A DNA stretch of 9,584 nt. Source: ECT2AJA-044 sp965658225. GTDB lineage: Bacteria; Bacteroidota; Bacteroidia; Flavobacteriales; ECT2AJA-044. The notes under the pieces are model-generated. The model saw only the letters and a program-made list of their open reading frames with translations, was not told the DNA's origin and searched no databases. This document shows, piece after piece, positions 1 to 6,555 of this stretch. The stretch spans positions 1 to 9,584 of the forward strand of contig CBFHRK010000068.1 in assembly GCA_965658225.1 (NCBI GenBank). Reading direction: 5' to 3'. Position 1 is the first letter of the stretch. Every line of letters starts with the position of its first letter. A program made the position numbers and the translations under genes.

Positions 1-18
1 CCAATTGTCTGAAAAACC

Positions 19-48
19 TTGTAACATGACTCTTTTGTTATAAATTCA
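19..48 (+). promoter_or_regulatory. Weak candidate promoter for prc
   Basis: TTG (19-21), a 19-base spacer and TAAATTCA (41-48) fit the Bacteroidota layout but miss the last two bases of TAnnTTTG. It is the best rightward candidate I found before the prc start and would give an untranslated leader of roughly 45 bases. Its -7 element overlaps that of the leftward promoter by two bases, so the two could not be occupied at once. Confidence 0.3.
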
Positions 49-77
49 AAGGTACACGGATAGAGGCACTTGACAAA
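47..77 (-). promoter_or_regulatory. Leftward Bacteroidota-type promoter for a gene outside the window
   Basis: Read on the minus strand, TTTG (77-74), a 19-base spacer and TACCTTTG (54-47) match the Bacteroidota sigma-factor consensus (TTTG or TTG, then TAnnTTTG) at every defined base. Transcription would start near position 40 and run left, out of the window, so a divergently transcribed neighbour of prc is predicted. In several flavobacteria I recall surE lying divergent from this protease gene, but nothing here shows its identity. Confidence 0.6.
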
Positions 78-98
78 GACCTAAAATGTCGATGAAAA

Positions 99-2174
99 AT
101 GGCACATTTGAAGATGAAAAAGAAATTCTTAATTGCAGCACTCATTCTACTCACTAGTGCTGGTGTAGTATATAGCTTTTATAGACCGGCTGAGTCGGAT
201 AAAGAGGCCTTAATTGTGCAGCTGGTTAGCTCGGGTTTACTTCAGGCACATTTCGAGCCGAAGGCGCTAAACGATGAATTTAGCGAACAAATGTTCGACT
301 ATTATTTAGACGGAATTGACCCCGGAAAACGCTTTCTACTGCAATCGGATATCGATGGATGGGACAGTTACAGGAGTCAATTAGACGATCAAATTCGCAA
401 TTCCGAATTCACCTTTTTCGACAGTTCGTACGAAACACTCATGATGCGCGTGGGTCAAACGAAGTCCATTTACAAGGAAATTCTTTCCAAACCGTTCGAT
501 TATTCTAAAGAGGAGTTTATTCAGACCGATGGTGCGGATATGGAGTACGCTTCCAATATGGATGAACTTAAAGACTATTGGAGAAAGTACTTAAAGTACC
601 GAACCTTGCTTCGCTTGGATGACTACATGGAGTCACAGTCGGATAGTTTATCTATGGAAGAGATGGAGGCCAAAGCGCGAAAAAAGGTCCTGAAAAGCCA
701 TGACGAATGGTTCGAGCGTATGGACGAAATGGAGCGCAAGGATTGGCACAGCGTATATATTAATTCTATTACCGGAGTTTTTGATCCGCATTCCACTTAT
801 TTCCCACCTTACGATCAAGATGCCTTTGAGATTCAAATGTCGGGCAAACTGGAAGGAATTGGGGCGCAGCTGTATAGCAAAGACGGTTATGTAACCATTT
901 CTCGTATTGTTTCTGGTAGCGCGTCATGGCGACAAGGTGAATTGAAGGTAGGAGATCAAATCTTAAAAGTGGCTCAGGCTGATGGTGAGGCAGTGGATGT
1001 AGTCGACATGCGCATAGAAGACGTCGTGCAATTGATTCGAGGAGAAAAAGGAACGGAAGTCCGACTTTCGATCAAGAAACTAGATGGAACGCTCAAGGAT
1101 ATATCAATCATTCGCGACGTAGTCGTTTTGGAGGAAACCTATGCCCGTTCGGCCGTAGTCGAAGAAGACGGTGAAAAGTACGGATATCTTTTACTCCCTA
1201 AATTCTATCTGAACTACGATGGTGAAGGTCGCGACTGCGCCGAAGATGTTCGCGTAGAACTCGAGAAGTTGAAGGCCCAAAATGTAAAAGGAATTGTTTT
1301 TGACCTTCGCAATAATGGCGGTGGAAGCCTACAGGCAGCCATTGATATTGCGGGCTTATTCATTGATAAAGGCCCGGTCGTTCAAATTAAAGCAAAAGGG
1401 CAATCGCAGGCAGTGCTAAATGATGAAAATCCGGGTATCGTTTACGATGGCCCCTTGGTTGTTCTTGTGAACTCGTTTAGCGCAAGTGCATCTGAAATAT
1501 TAGCCGCAGCATTGCAAGATTATAATCGCGCCTTGGTAGTTGGTTCGGTTCACACTTTTGGAAAAGGAACGGTTCAAAATATGTTCGATTTCGACGGAAT
1601 GGTTTCCAGTGATATGGATGCATTAAAGCCTCTTGGAGCATTGAAGTTAACGATCCAAAAATTCTATCGAATTGACGGAACAACCACTCAGTTGCGCGGG
1701 GTAACTCCCGACATCGTTCTTCCGAATGTGTACAACCTGATCTCTTATGGAGAGAAAGAACTTGAATACCCACTTGCTTGGGATGAGATTTCAGCCGCAC
1801 AGTTTGTTCCACTGGATAATGTAGGAGGTCGAATGAATGATCTTCAGCAGGCGTCGAGCAAGCGAGTTAAAAAGAACAGCACATTTCAATTGATTTCGGA
1901 AAACGCTCAATGGCTGAATGAACAAGATCAGTTTACGCAGTACCCGCTGCAGTTAGAAGCCTATCAGAAGCTTATGAAAGACTGGGAAGAGAAAGCAGAG
2001 CGCTTTGATAAAATCGACGATTTTAAATCTGATTTTACTGTCCAGGAGTTGCTGGCGGGAGCAAATTCAGAGCGAGACACTTTGCAACAAGAAAAAACCC
2101 GCCGATTCGAAAAGAACCTGACCAAAGATGTAGAGTTAGATGAGGCTTTGATGATTTTGAATGACCTCGACTGA
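99..2174 (+). CDS. prc: Carboxy-terminal processing (tail-specific) protease Prc, family S41
   Basis: This is a periplasmic serine protease that recognises protein C-termini and degrades or trims envelope proteins. The 691 residues are close to E. coli Prc (about 680). Residues 6-27 form a signal or anchor segment (Lys-Lys-Lys then a hydrophobic run). An N-terminal helical domain follows to about 235, a PDZ domain lies near 248-340, and the S41 protease domain near 345-545. The SASASE motif at 461-466 supplies the nucleophile, by homology Ser463, and FGKGTVQ at 487-493 supplies the general base Lys489. RNNGGGS at 404-410 is the usual S41 turn. The charged, helical C-terminus (about 575-691) matches the C-terminal domain of Prc-type rather than short CtpA-type proteases. 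ATG at 114 is an equally good start because it begins directly at the basic signal-peptide head. The stop overlaps the next gene by 14 bases. Confidence 0.93.
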   Translation: MAHLKMKKKFLIAALILLTSAGVVYSFYRPAESDKEALIVQLVSSGLLQAHFEPKALNDEFSEQMFDYYLDGIDPGKRFLLQSDIDGWDSYRSQLDDQIRNSEFTFFDSSYETLMMRVGQTKSIYKEILSKPFDYSKEEFIQTDGADMEYASNMDELKDYWRKYLKYRTLLRLDDYMESQSDSLSMEEMEAKARKKVLKSHDEWFERMDEMERKDWHSVYINSITGVFDPHSTYFPPYDQDAFEIQMSGKLEGIGAQLYSKDGYVTISRIVSGSASWRQGELKVGDQILKVAQADGEAVDVVDMRIEDVVQLIRGEKGTEVRLSIKKLDGTLKDISIIRDVVVLEETYARSAVVEEDGEKYGYLLLPKFYLNYDGEGRDCAEDVRVELEKLKAQNVKGIVFDLRNNGGGSLQAAIDIAGLFIDKGPVVQIKAKGQSQAVLNDENPGIVYDGPLVVLVNSFSASASEILAAALQDYNRALVVGSVHTFGKGTVQNMFDFDGMVSSDMDALKPLGALKLTIQKFYRIDGTTTQLRGVTPDIVLPNVYNLISYGEKELEYPLAWDEISAAQFVPLDNVGGRMNDLQQASSKRVKKNSTFQLISENAQWLNEQDQFTQYPLQLEAYQKLMKDWEEKAERFDKIDDFKSDFTVQELLAGANSERDTLQQEKTRRFEKNLTKDVELDEALMILNDLD

Positions 2175-3192
2175 TTCACCATCTGCGCGTGCTTGGGGGC
2201 GATTCAAGAAAAAACCGTTGGGTGTTTTCGGATTGGTGCTCATTGTGTGTATTGGTGTTATCGCCCTATCGGGCCGATTAATTACTCCAGACACAACGCC
2301 ACATGCGAACACGATGAATTTGGGCCTAGCGGCCCGAAAGCCGGGTTTTACCATTCTTGAAATCCAAATGAAGAACGAAGCGGCAATACCCGCCTATTCT
2401 GCGGAAATTAAACGGGATTCCATTTTCATTGATACTTATCCAGCACACGAGCAAGCCTCGTTTTCTCTTTTTCAAACTCAATTTGATTCGGATCCTCAAA
2501 AAGCGTTGGTACAAAAGACTTATTGGTTAGGAACAGATCGTTATGGACGGGATGTTCTCAGTCGAATGATTCTAGGGGCCAGAATTTCTTTTGCAGTCGG
2601 ACTCATATCCGTGTTGATTTCATTACTCGTAGGTGTAACTCTAGGTGCTATTGCCGGATTTTATGGAGGCCGGGTCGATACGCTGATTATGTGGATCATT
2701 AATGTGGTTTGGAGCATTCCTACGCTTTTACTCGTAATCGCGATTACCTTGGCACTCGGAAAGGGTTTTTGGCAGGTTTTCATCGCGGTGGGACTCACCA
2801 TGTGGGTAGAAGTAGCCAGGGTAGTTCGCGGACAAGTACTTTCTTTGAAAGAGAAGGAGTTTGTTGAAGCAACGCAGTCTTTGGGTTTTACTTCTATACG
2901 TGCACTGTTTGGCCATGTGCTTCCCAATATTTGGTCCCCTGTCATCGTGATATCTGCCGCCAATTTTGCCGCAGCCATTTTAATTGAAAGTGGACTCAGT
3001 TTTCTTGGGCTGGGTGCTCAACCACCGATTCCAACTTGGGGTGGAATGATAAAAGACCACTACAGTTACATTATTGTCGATAAAGCCTATTTGGCCATCA
3101 TTCCTGGCGTGGCTATTTCTGTACTCGTACTTTCTTTTATGTTCGTTGGAAACGCCCTTCGCGATGCCCTCGACGTTCGCGGATCTAATTAA
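2161..3192 (+). CDS. ABC transporter permease, dipeptide/oligopeptide type (DppC/OppC family)
   Basis: This is an inner-membrane permease subunit of an ABC importer of the peptide/nickel class. The N-terminus (RFKKKPLGVFGLVLIV, residues 14-29) is the typical DppC/OppC opening and runs into the first membrane segment (about 21-42). The family motif LGTDRYGRDVLSR lies at 123-135, followed by about five further membrane helices. The EAA loop that contacts the ATPase is at 236-255 (EATQSLG to VLPN), and the FLGLG-PP signature is at 281-289. The periplasmic stretch between the first helix and the GTD motif is about 77 residues, longer than in proteobacterial DppC. No partner permease, ATPase or binding protein is in the window, so the complex must be completed from elsewhere. 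The start lies 14 bases inside prc, suggesting cotranscription and coupled translation. The substrate cannot be read from sequence. Confidence 0.9.
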   Translation: MTSTDSPSARAWGRFKKKPLGVFGLVLIVCIGVIALSGRLITPDTTPHANTMNLGLAARKPGFTILEIQMKNEAAIPAYSAEIKRDSIFIDTYPAHEQASFSLFQTQFDSDPQKALVQKTYWLGTDRYGRDVLSRMILGARISFAVGLISVLISLLVGVTLGAIAGFYGGRVDTLIMWIINVVWSIPTLLLVIAITLALGKGFWQVFIAVGLTMWVEVARVVRGQVLSLKEKEFVEATQSLGFTSIRALFGHVLPNIWSPVIVISAANFAAAILIESGLSFLGLGAQPPIPTWGGMIKDHYSYIIVDKAYLAIIPGVAISVLVLSFMFVGNALRDALDVRGSN

Positions 3193-3264
3193 CTCGAGCT
3201 TCACTTCTTCCAACTTGCCTTCAGAGGTTCGTCGACTTCAATTTTATAGGGAAACGATAGCTGT

Positions 3265-3297
3265 ATCATTCGTCATGTTTTTGCTCGACAGAATGAT
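3265..3297 (+). terminator. Possible hairpin after the permease gene
   Basis: ATCATTC (3265-3271) and GAATGAT (3291-3297) are perfect 7-base complements, and GTC/GAC just inside can extend the stem around a one-base bulge. The loop is long and the following sequence is TTAAATTTT. It could end the prc-permease transcript or be leader structure for the small gene that begins 14 bases later. The stem is AT-rich and weak. Confidence 0.25.
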
Positions 3298-3310
3298 TTA
3301 AATTTTGCTT

Positions 3311-3472
3311 GTGGAAACTTTTCTTTTCTTAGTTCTATTATCACTCCCTCTGTTTGCAGCAGCCGGACTCGTAATCTTTATGGCCGGGGGGAAAGGAAAA
3401 AGTAAACCCACCCAAGACGAGTTAGTGGAACGAGAACGACTGCATAAAGAAGGTCAAGCAGTCGATTCCTAA
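3311..3472 (+). CDS. Small single-pass membrane protein of unknown function
   Basis: This is a 53-residue frame beginning GTG GAA ACT TTT and ending TAA. Residues 3-25 are one hydrophobic helix (leucine-, alanine- and phenylalanine-rich), followed by a basic turn GGKGKSK (26-32) and a hydrophilic charged tail rich in Glu, Arg and Lys. By the positive-inside rule the tail should be cytoplasmic. An in-frame TAA at 3299-3301 forces a non-ATG start: GTG at 3311 or TTG at 3305; the only ATG is at the end of the helix. The frame fills the space between the permease gene and the convergent operon and has codon choice like its neighbours. I do not recognise a family. It may belong to the protease-permease transcript, being 118 bases behind the permease. 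Confidence 0.6.
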   Translation: METFLFLVLLSLPLFAAAGLVIFMAGGKGKSKPTQDELVERERLHKEGQAVDS

Positions 3473-3486
3473 CTTAAAAGAAGTTA
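3470..3486. terminator. AT-rich inverted repeat spanning two convergent stop codons
   Basis: TAACTT (3470-3475), five bases, and AAGTTA (3481-3486) form a perfect 6-base inverted repeat. The left arm contains the stop of the small plus-strand gene and the right arm contains the stop of the minus-strand gene. The stem is weak, and the A run lies to its right, so neither strand shows a classic GC stem followed by T residues. It is at best a shared weak bidirectional terminator. Confidence 0.3.
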
Positions 3487-4065
3487 AAAAGGCAATACCA
3501 TACTGTATCCGGCCGGACTCACCTGTAGCTGGATGTCTGCGAACCAATCTGCTTTGTGTTGAACGTGTAAGTGGTGCATTACGATGTCAAACACGAGCAA
3601 AAACCCACCCTGAAGAAGTAGCGAATTTCCATAACCAGTAAACTGGTCGAATTTATCGGTTTTCACTTTTGCTCGTTCCTTCAAAAAGAATCCGGTGGCG
3701 ATATAGGCAACGTCGAGACCGGCATTAAAGAGCAGTATTTTTTCTATGCTATTTTGCTCATTCATAGACTCAATGAGTGACAAGCCGGTGGCACCGTGAA
3801 TGGATTGATAATAGCCGAGTCCAGCAATTCCGGCGTTGACAACATTCCAAAAAACATTCATTTGATGGAAGTAACGGGTTTGTCCTTCGGTTTGCGTGTA
3901 CTGCCAACCGCTCACGATCATATTTCCTGCAGCCCAAGATCCGAGTACGATCATTCCTTTCCGATTGATATCGAGTCGTTCTTGATTGAAAGAAATAAAT
4001 TCCTGTGCATCTGCGAGCAGCGGAAGGAGAAGGAGAGCGCCAATAAGAAAGGGAAAGTTTTTCAT
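3484..4065 (-). CDS. Exported or membrane protein of unknown function
   Basis: This is a 193-residue protein beginning with a clear signal peptide (MKNFPFLIGALLLLPLLADA, with cleavage likely before Gln21). The body has moderately hydrophobic, glycine-rich stretches near 37-54, 72-88, 109-127 and 147-165 that look like membrane helices, and ends in a short beta-like tail (QLQVSPAGYSMVLPF). It resembles a Bacteroidota-specific conserved family, possibly the one labelled DUF6992, but I cannot confirm that. An upstream ATG at 4083 is possible, but 4065 puts the basic head directly before the hydrophobic run. This ATG overlaps the aat stop as ATGA, a hallmark of translational coupling, so it is the last gene of the operon. 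No catalytic motif is visible. Confidence 0.75.
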   Translation of the reverse strand: MKNFPFLIGALLLLPLLADAQEFISFNQERLDINRKGMIVLGSWAAGNMIVSGWQYTQTEGQTRYFHQMNVFWNVVNAGIAGLGYYQSIHGATGLSLIESMNEQNSIEKILLFNAGLDVAYIATGFFLKERAKVKTDKFDQFTGYGNSLLLQGGFLLVFDIVMHHLHVQHKADWFADIQLQVSPAGYSMVLPF

Positions 4066-4754
4066 TGAAATAAGAACGACCAAGAGCCGCGTATTGTTTC
4101 TGTTACGAGCGATTTTCGCAATTGAGACAGGAAGGAAGTTCGCGAAATTTCTTGAGCACCAAGACTTTCAAGATGCGCTGTGTGAACTTGGCAATCGATC
4201 AATTGAAAATCATTCTCTTTGAGTGCTTCAACAAGTGTTATAAAGCCCACTTTGCTAGCGTTCGGCGCTAAACTGAACATGCTTTCACCGAAGAAGGTTT
4301 TTCCGAGGGATACGCCGTATAATCCGCCCGTGAGGGCGTTGTTCGACCAAACTTCAACGCTGTGGGCAAACCCCATGCGGTAGAGTTCTAGATATCCATT
4401 GATAATATCTTCTGTAATCCAAGTTCCGTCTTGGCCGGGTCGTGGAACGGCGCCGCATTGGCGTATCACCTCCTCGAAATTTTGATCCGCTGTGACTCGA
4501 AAAGTGTTTTTACGCAGCAGGGAGCGCATACTTTTACTTATCCGTAACTCATTAGGATACAACACCATGCGCGGGTCTGGGCACCACCAAAGTGGAGGTT
4601 CGTCTTCATTGAACCAAGGGAATAACCCCATCTCATACGCCAGTAGGAGTCGCTCCGCTTGAAGATCACCTCCGACGGCCAAAATGCCCGATTCATCCGT
4701 GTATTTAGGATCTGGGAACTCAATTCGGGTCGGATTTAATTCAAATACCGGCAT
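4062..4754 (-). CDS. aat: Leucyl/phenylalanyl-tRNA-protein transferase
   Basis: Aat moves Leu or Phe from its aminoacyl-tRNA onto proteins with an N-terminal Arg or Lys, creating a primary N-degron for ClpS-ClpAP in the cytoplasm. The 230 residues match the family length. Visible motifs are GGDL at 28-31, the aromatic pocket GLFPWF at 43-48, PPLWWCPDPR at 53-62, GLYGVSLGKTFFGESMFS at 144-161 and LIDCQ at 185-189. Glu157, Asp187 and Gln189 correspond by spacing to E. coli Glu156, Asp186 and Gln188, which are implicated in catalysis. The frame is open 39 codons further upstream, but those codons lie inside atoE, and MPVFELNP is a normal start. Here ATG shares one base with the atoE stop (TAATG), so translation is probably coupled. 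Confidence 0.96.
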   Translation of the reverse strand: MPVFELNPTRIEFPDPKYTDESGILAVGGDLQAERLLLAYEMGLFPWFNEDEPPLWWCPDPRMVLYPNELRISKSMRSLLRKNTFRVTADQNFEEVIRQCGAVPRPGQDGTWITEDIINGYLELYRMGFAHSVEVWSNNALTGGLYGVSLGKTFFGESMFSLAPNASKVGFITLVEALKENDFQLIDCQVHTAHLESLGAQEISRTSFLSQLRKSLVTETIRGSWSFLFQ

Positions 4755-6136
4755 TAGAAAAGTAGTAGGGCGCTTATAAAAATGACTGTTCCCACTAGCA
4801 TTAAGAAGAGGGTGTAGGGAATAATTTCTTTGGCTTTGAGTCCGGTAATTCCAAGAAGAGGAAGAGCCCAAAAGGGTTGAAGCATATTCGTTAATTGATC
4901 ACCGTAGGCAAGTGCCATAATGCATTTCGAGAGCGGTACACGGAGTTGTTCTGCTGCTTGAATCAGAATGGGGCCTTGTATTGCCCACTGACCTCCTCCG
5001 GAGGGAACGAAAATGTTTACGAGTCCGGCCGAAAAAAAGGTATAGAGTGGATAGCTCTGAACGGTGGAGATACTCACAAAAAACGTCGCTATTTGATCGA
5101 TGAGACCGCTGGACTTCATAATGCCCATGATACCGAAATACAGGGGGAATTGAATGAGTATTCCGGCGACTCCTCCAATGGCTTCTTGAACTGCAGAGGT
5201 AAAAGCGTTGAAGTTTTTATGGAGGCCTATGCTGAGCCCCAGAAGAAGTAAATTGATGTTGTTGGGCTGAAAGAAGGTTAGGATTCCGCCCGGCATTTGC
5301 ACGGCCTTAGCCAGGGTGAAAGCGAGAATGCCGAATCCTATTATTTTCGAAAAAAGGGAAGAGTAGTCAATTTTCTCTGCGCCCACTCGAGCGCCTTGAG
5401 TTTCGATCGATTGAACACGTATTTGTAGTTGGATCGTTTGTGGGCTTGTTTTTTTACCCAGTAGATACATAGCTATAGGAAGTACAATGATTAATGCGGC
5501 GGACGCATAGAGGTTCATTGGGGAGAAAACGGTTTCAGAAAAGGGGATTTGCTGAGGTAGTAAAGCGAGTTCTGCCTCCGGCAGGATGCCCGATAGAAGC
5601 GATTGAAGGTGCCCGGGTTCGGCGACTTTTGTAAGTGACGAGCCCGATAGGCCTCCGTGCCATACCATGAGTCCGGAATAGCCCGCCGCACCGATGAGTG
5701 GGTAGTTTAGGGCGTATCCGCCCGATAGGGCGTTCTCGGCCACTTTACGGGCAAAAATGGCTCCGAAAATGAGCGCAAAACCCCAGTTGAAGAGTCCGAC
5801 CGCTACGGTCAGTAAAGTTACAAGAGCGGCGGCATTCGCTGTATTGGTACAGTAGGCTGTAGCGAATCGGATGAGTCGATTAAAGAGAGGAGTGAGCGCG
5901 AGCGTATGCCCAAGGACGAGCATGAGCATCATTTGAACGGCAAAAACGAGTAGGGCGTTGTTCCAAAGGCCATCGTCCCAAAAACGGAGGATGGACTGTG
6001 CTTTCTGCCACGACACGGGATCCGGTGTTGCGAACAGAGCAAGTAGGATGGTGATGAGAGTAAGCAAAACCGCAATGGAAAAAGGCGATGGCAGCAGCCA
6101 ACGAAACGCTTTTTCCATTGCGGTTGAAAAATTCAT
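4754..6136 (-). CDS. atoE: Short-chain fatty acid transporter, AtoE family
   Basis: This is an integral inner-membrane carrier of the short-chain fatty acid transporter family, for which E. coli AtoE (about 440 residues) is the named example. The 460 residues contain about ten to twelve hydrophobic segments, among them 18-36, 60-85, 102-129, 208-226, 261-280, 293-306, 320-340, 360-378 and 437-460. Family-like conserved stretches are LVWHGGLSGSS-type sequence at 157-167, NIFVPSGGGQWAIQGPI at 374-390 and YGDQLTNMLQPFWALPLLGI at 411-430. The direction of transport and the true substrate (acetoacetate, butyrate or another monocarboxylate) are inferred from the family only. No acetoacetate-CoA transferase or thiolase lies nearby, unlike in the E. 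coli ato operon. It follows the DUF3127 gene by 56 bases, a gap that contains a hairpin. Confidence 0.9.
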   Translation of the reverse strand: MNFSTAMEKAFRWLLPSPFSIAVLLTLITILLALFATPDPVSWQKAQSILRFWDDGLWNNALLVFAVQMMLMLVLGHTLALTPLFNRLIRFATAYCTNTANAAALVTLLTVAVGLFNWGFALIFGAIFARKVAENALSGGYALNYPLIGAAGYSGLMVWHGGLSGSSLTKVAEPGHLQSLLSGILPEAELALLPQQIPFSETVFSPMNLYASAALIIVLPIAMYLLGKKTSPQTIQLQIRVQSIETQGARVGAEKIDYSSLFSKIIGFGILAFTLAKAVQMPGGILTFFQPNNINLLLLGLSIGLHKNFNAFTSAVQEAIGGVAGILIQFPLYFGIMGIMKSSGLIDQIATFFVSISTVQSYPLYTFFSAGLVNIFVPSGGGQWAIQGPILIQAAEQLRVPLSKCIMALAYGDQLTNMLQPFWALPLLGITGLKAKEIIPYTLFLMLVGTVIFISALLLF

Positions 6137-6144
6137 AGATCGAG

Positions 6145-6169
6145 TGGGTTAAAGGCTAAAGTTAACCCA
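6145..6169 (-). promoter_or_regulatory. Hairpin or operator-like inverted repeat before atoE
   Basis: TGGGTTAA (6145-6152) and TTAACCCA (6162-6169) are perfect 8-base complements around a 9-base loop. The repeat ends 8 bases before the atoE start codon, so in mRNA the stem would cover the ribosome-loading region. It could modulate atoE translation inside the operon, stabilise a processed 3' end, or be a dimer-binding operator at DNA level. Confidence 0.45.
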
Positions 6170-6192
6170 ATGTATTCAATGTTTTCTAGTGC

Positions 6193-6552
6193 TTAAAACG
6201 GAAGATCATCTTCTCCGTCGGGGCCATCAAGTTGAGAGGGCTCTAAAGGTGGAAGGTCGGGAATACGGTCTCCGGCGTTTGCTGCAGCGGAAGCTTTCGA
6301 CATTTGCCATGCCTGTAAGTTTACGAAGTAGCGTCCGTTGTATTCGTTTCCGCGGATGTTGAATTTCACGTTTACTTGATCTCCTTCGGCGTAATCGTTC
6401 AGCATTTCCCCTTTTTCTTTGAGGGCTTCAAGCTTTACGTCTTGTGGATATTGTTCTTGGGTAGTGACTACAAACTCGCGTTTTGAGAATCCGCTCGGGA
6501 ATGTTTGTGTTTCGAAAATTACTTTGATGGTTCCTGAAATCTCGTGGGACAT
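6193..6552 (-). CDS. DUF3127 family protein with SSB-like acidic C-terminal tip
   Basis: This is a 119-residue protein of the Bacteroidota-enriched DUF3127 family, whose members are predicted to be small OB-fold, single-strand-DNA-binding-like proteins. Residues 1-85 are beta-rich: SGTIKVIFETQTF at 6-18, KREFVVTTQEQYPQDVKLEAL at 24-44, the charged GDQVNVKFNIRGNEYNGR at 57-74 and FVNLQAW at 76-82, which recalls the strand order of SSB. A flexible Ala, Pro and Asp-rich linker runs from 87 to 112, and the protein ends EDDLPF, almost the DDDIPF tip by which bacterial SSB recruits partner proteins. DNA binding is inferred, not shown. It sits 3 bases behind the flavin reductase family gene and is clearly in the same transcript. 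Confidence 0.88.
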   Translation of the reverse strand: MSHEISGTIKVIFETQTFPSGFSKREFVVTTQEQYPQDVKLEALKEKGEMLNDYAEGDQVNVKFNIRGNEYNGRYFVNLQAWQMSKASAAANAGDRIPDLPPLEPSQLDGPDGEDDLPF

Positions 6553-6555
6553 GCT

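Noticed and set aside
70..75. TTGACA as a classic -35 box for prc.
   Set aside because: No -10 element lies at the right distance before the start codon, and the phylum uses a different consensus. The bases are explained by the leftward TTTG element.
1477..1812. 111-codon open frame on the minus strand inside prc.
   Set aside because: It is antisense to the protease active-site region and has the low-complexity basic composition of a shadow frame.
3299..3306. TAAATTTT as a -7 element for the small membrane protein gene.
   Set aside because: It reaches into the start codon region, lacks the final G, and the nearest TTTG is only 15 bases upstream.
4755..4871. N-terminal extension of Aat by 39 residues.
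   Set aside because: The extension is coded entirely inside atoE in another frame and has no family likeness; MPVFELNP at 4754 is the usual kind of Aat start.
4895..5251. 118-codon open frame on the plus strand.
   Set aside because: It lies antisense inside atoE, has an implausible composition, and the atoE frame is strongly supported by family motifs.
6157..6164. TAACTTTA on the minus strand as an internal promoter for atoE.
   Set aside because: The -7 likeness is good, but no TTG or TTTG lies 17-23 bases upstream; the bases are part of the hairpin.
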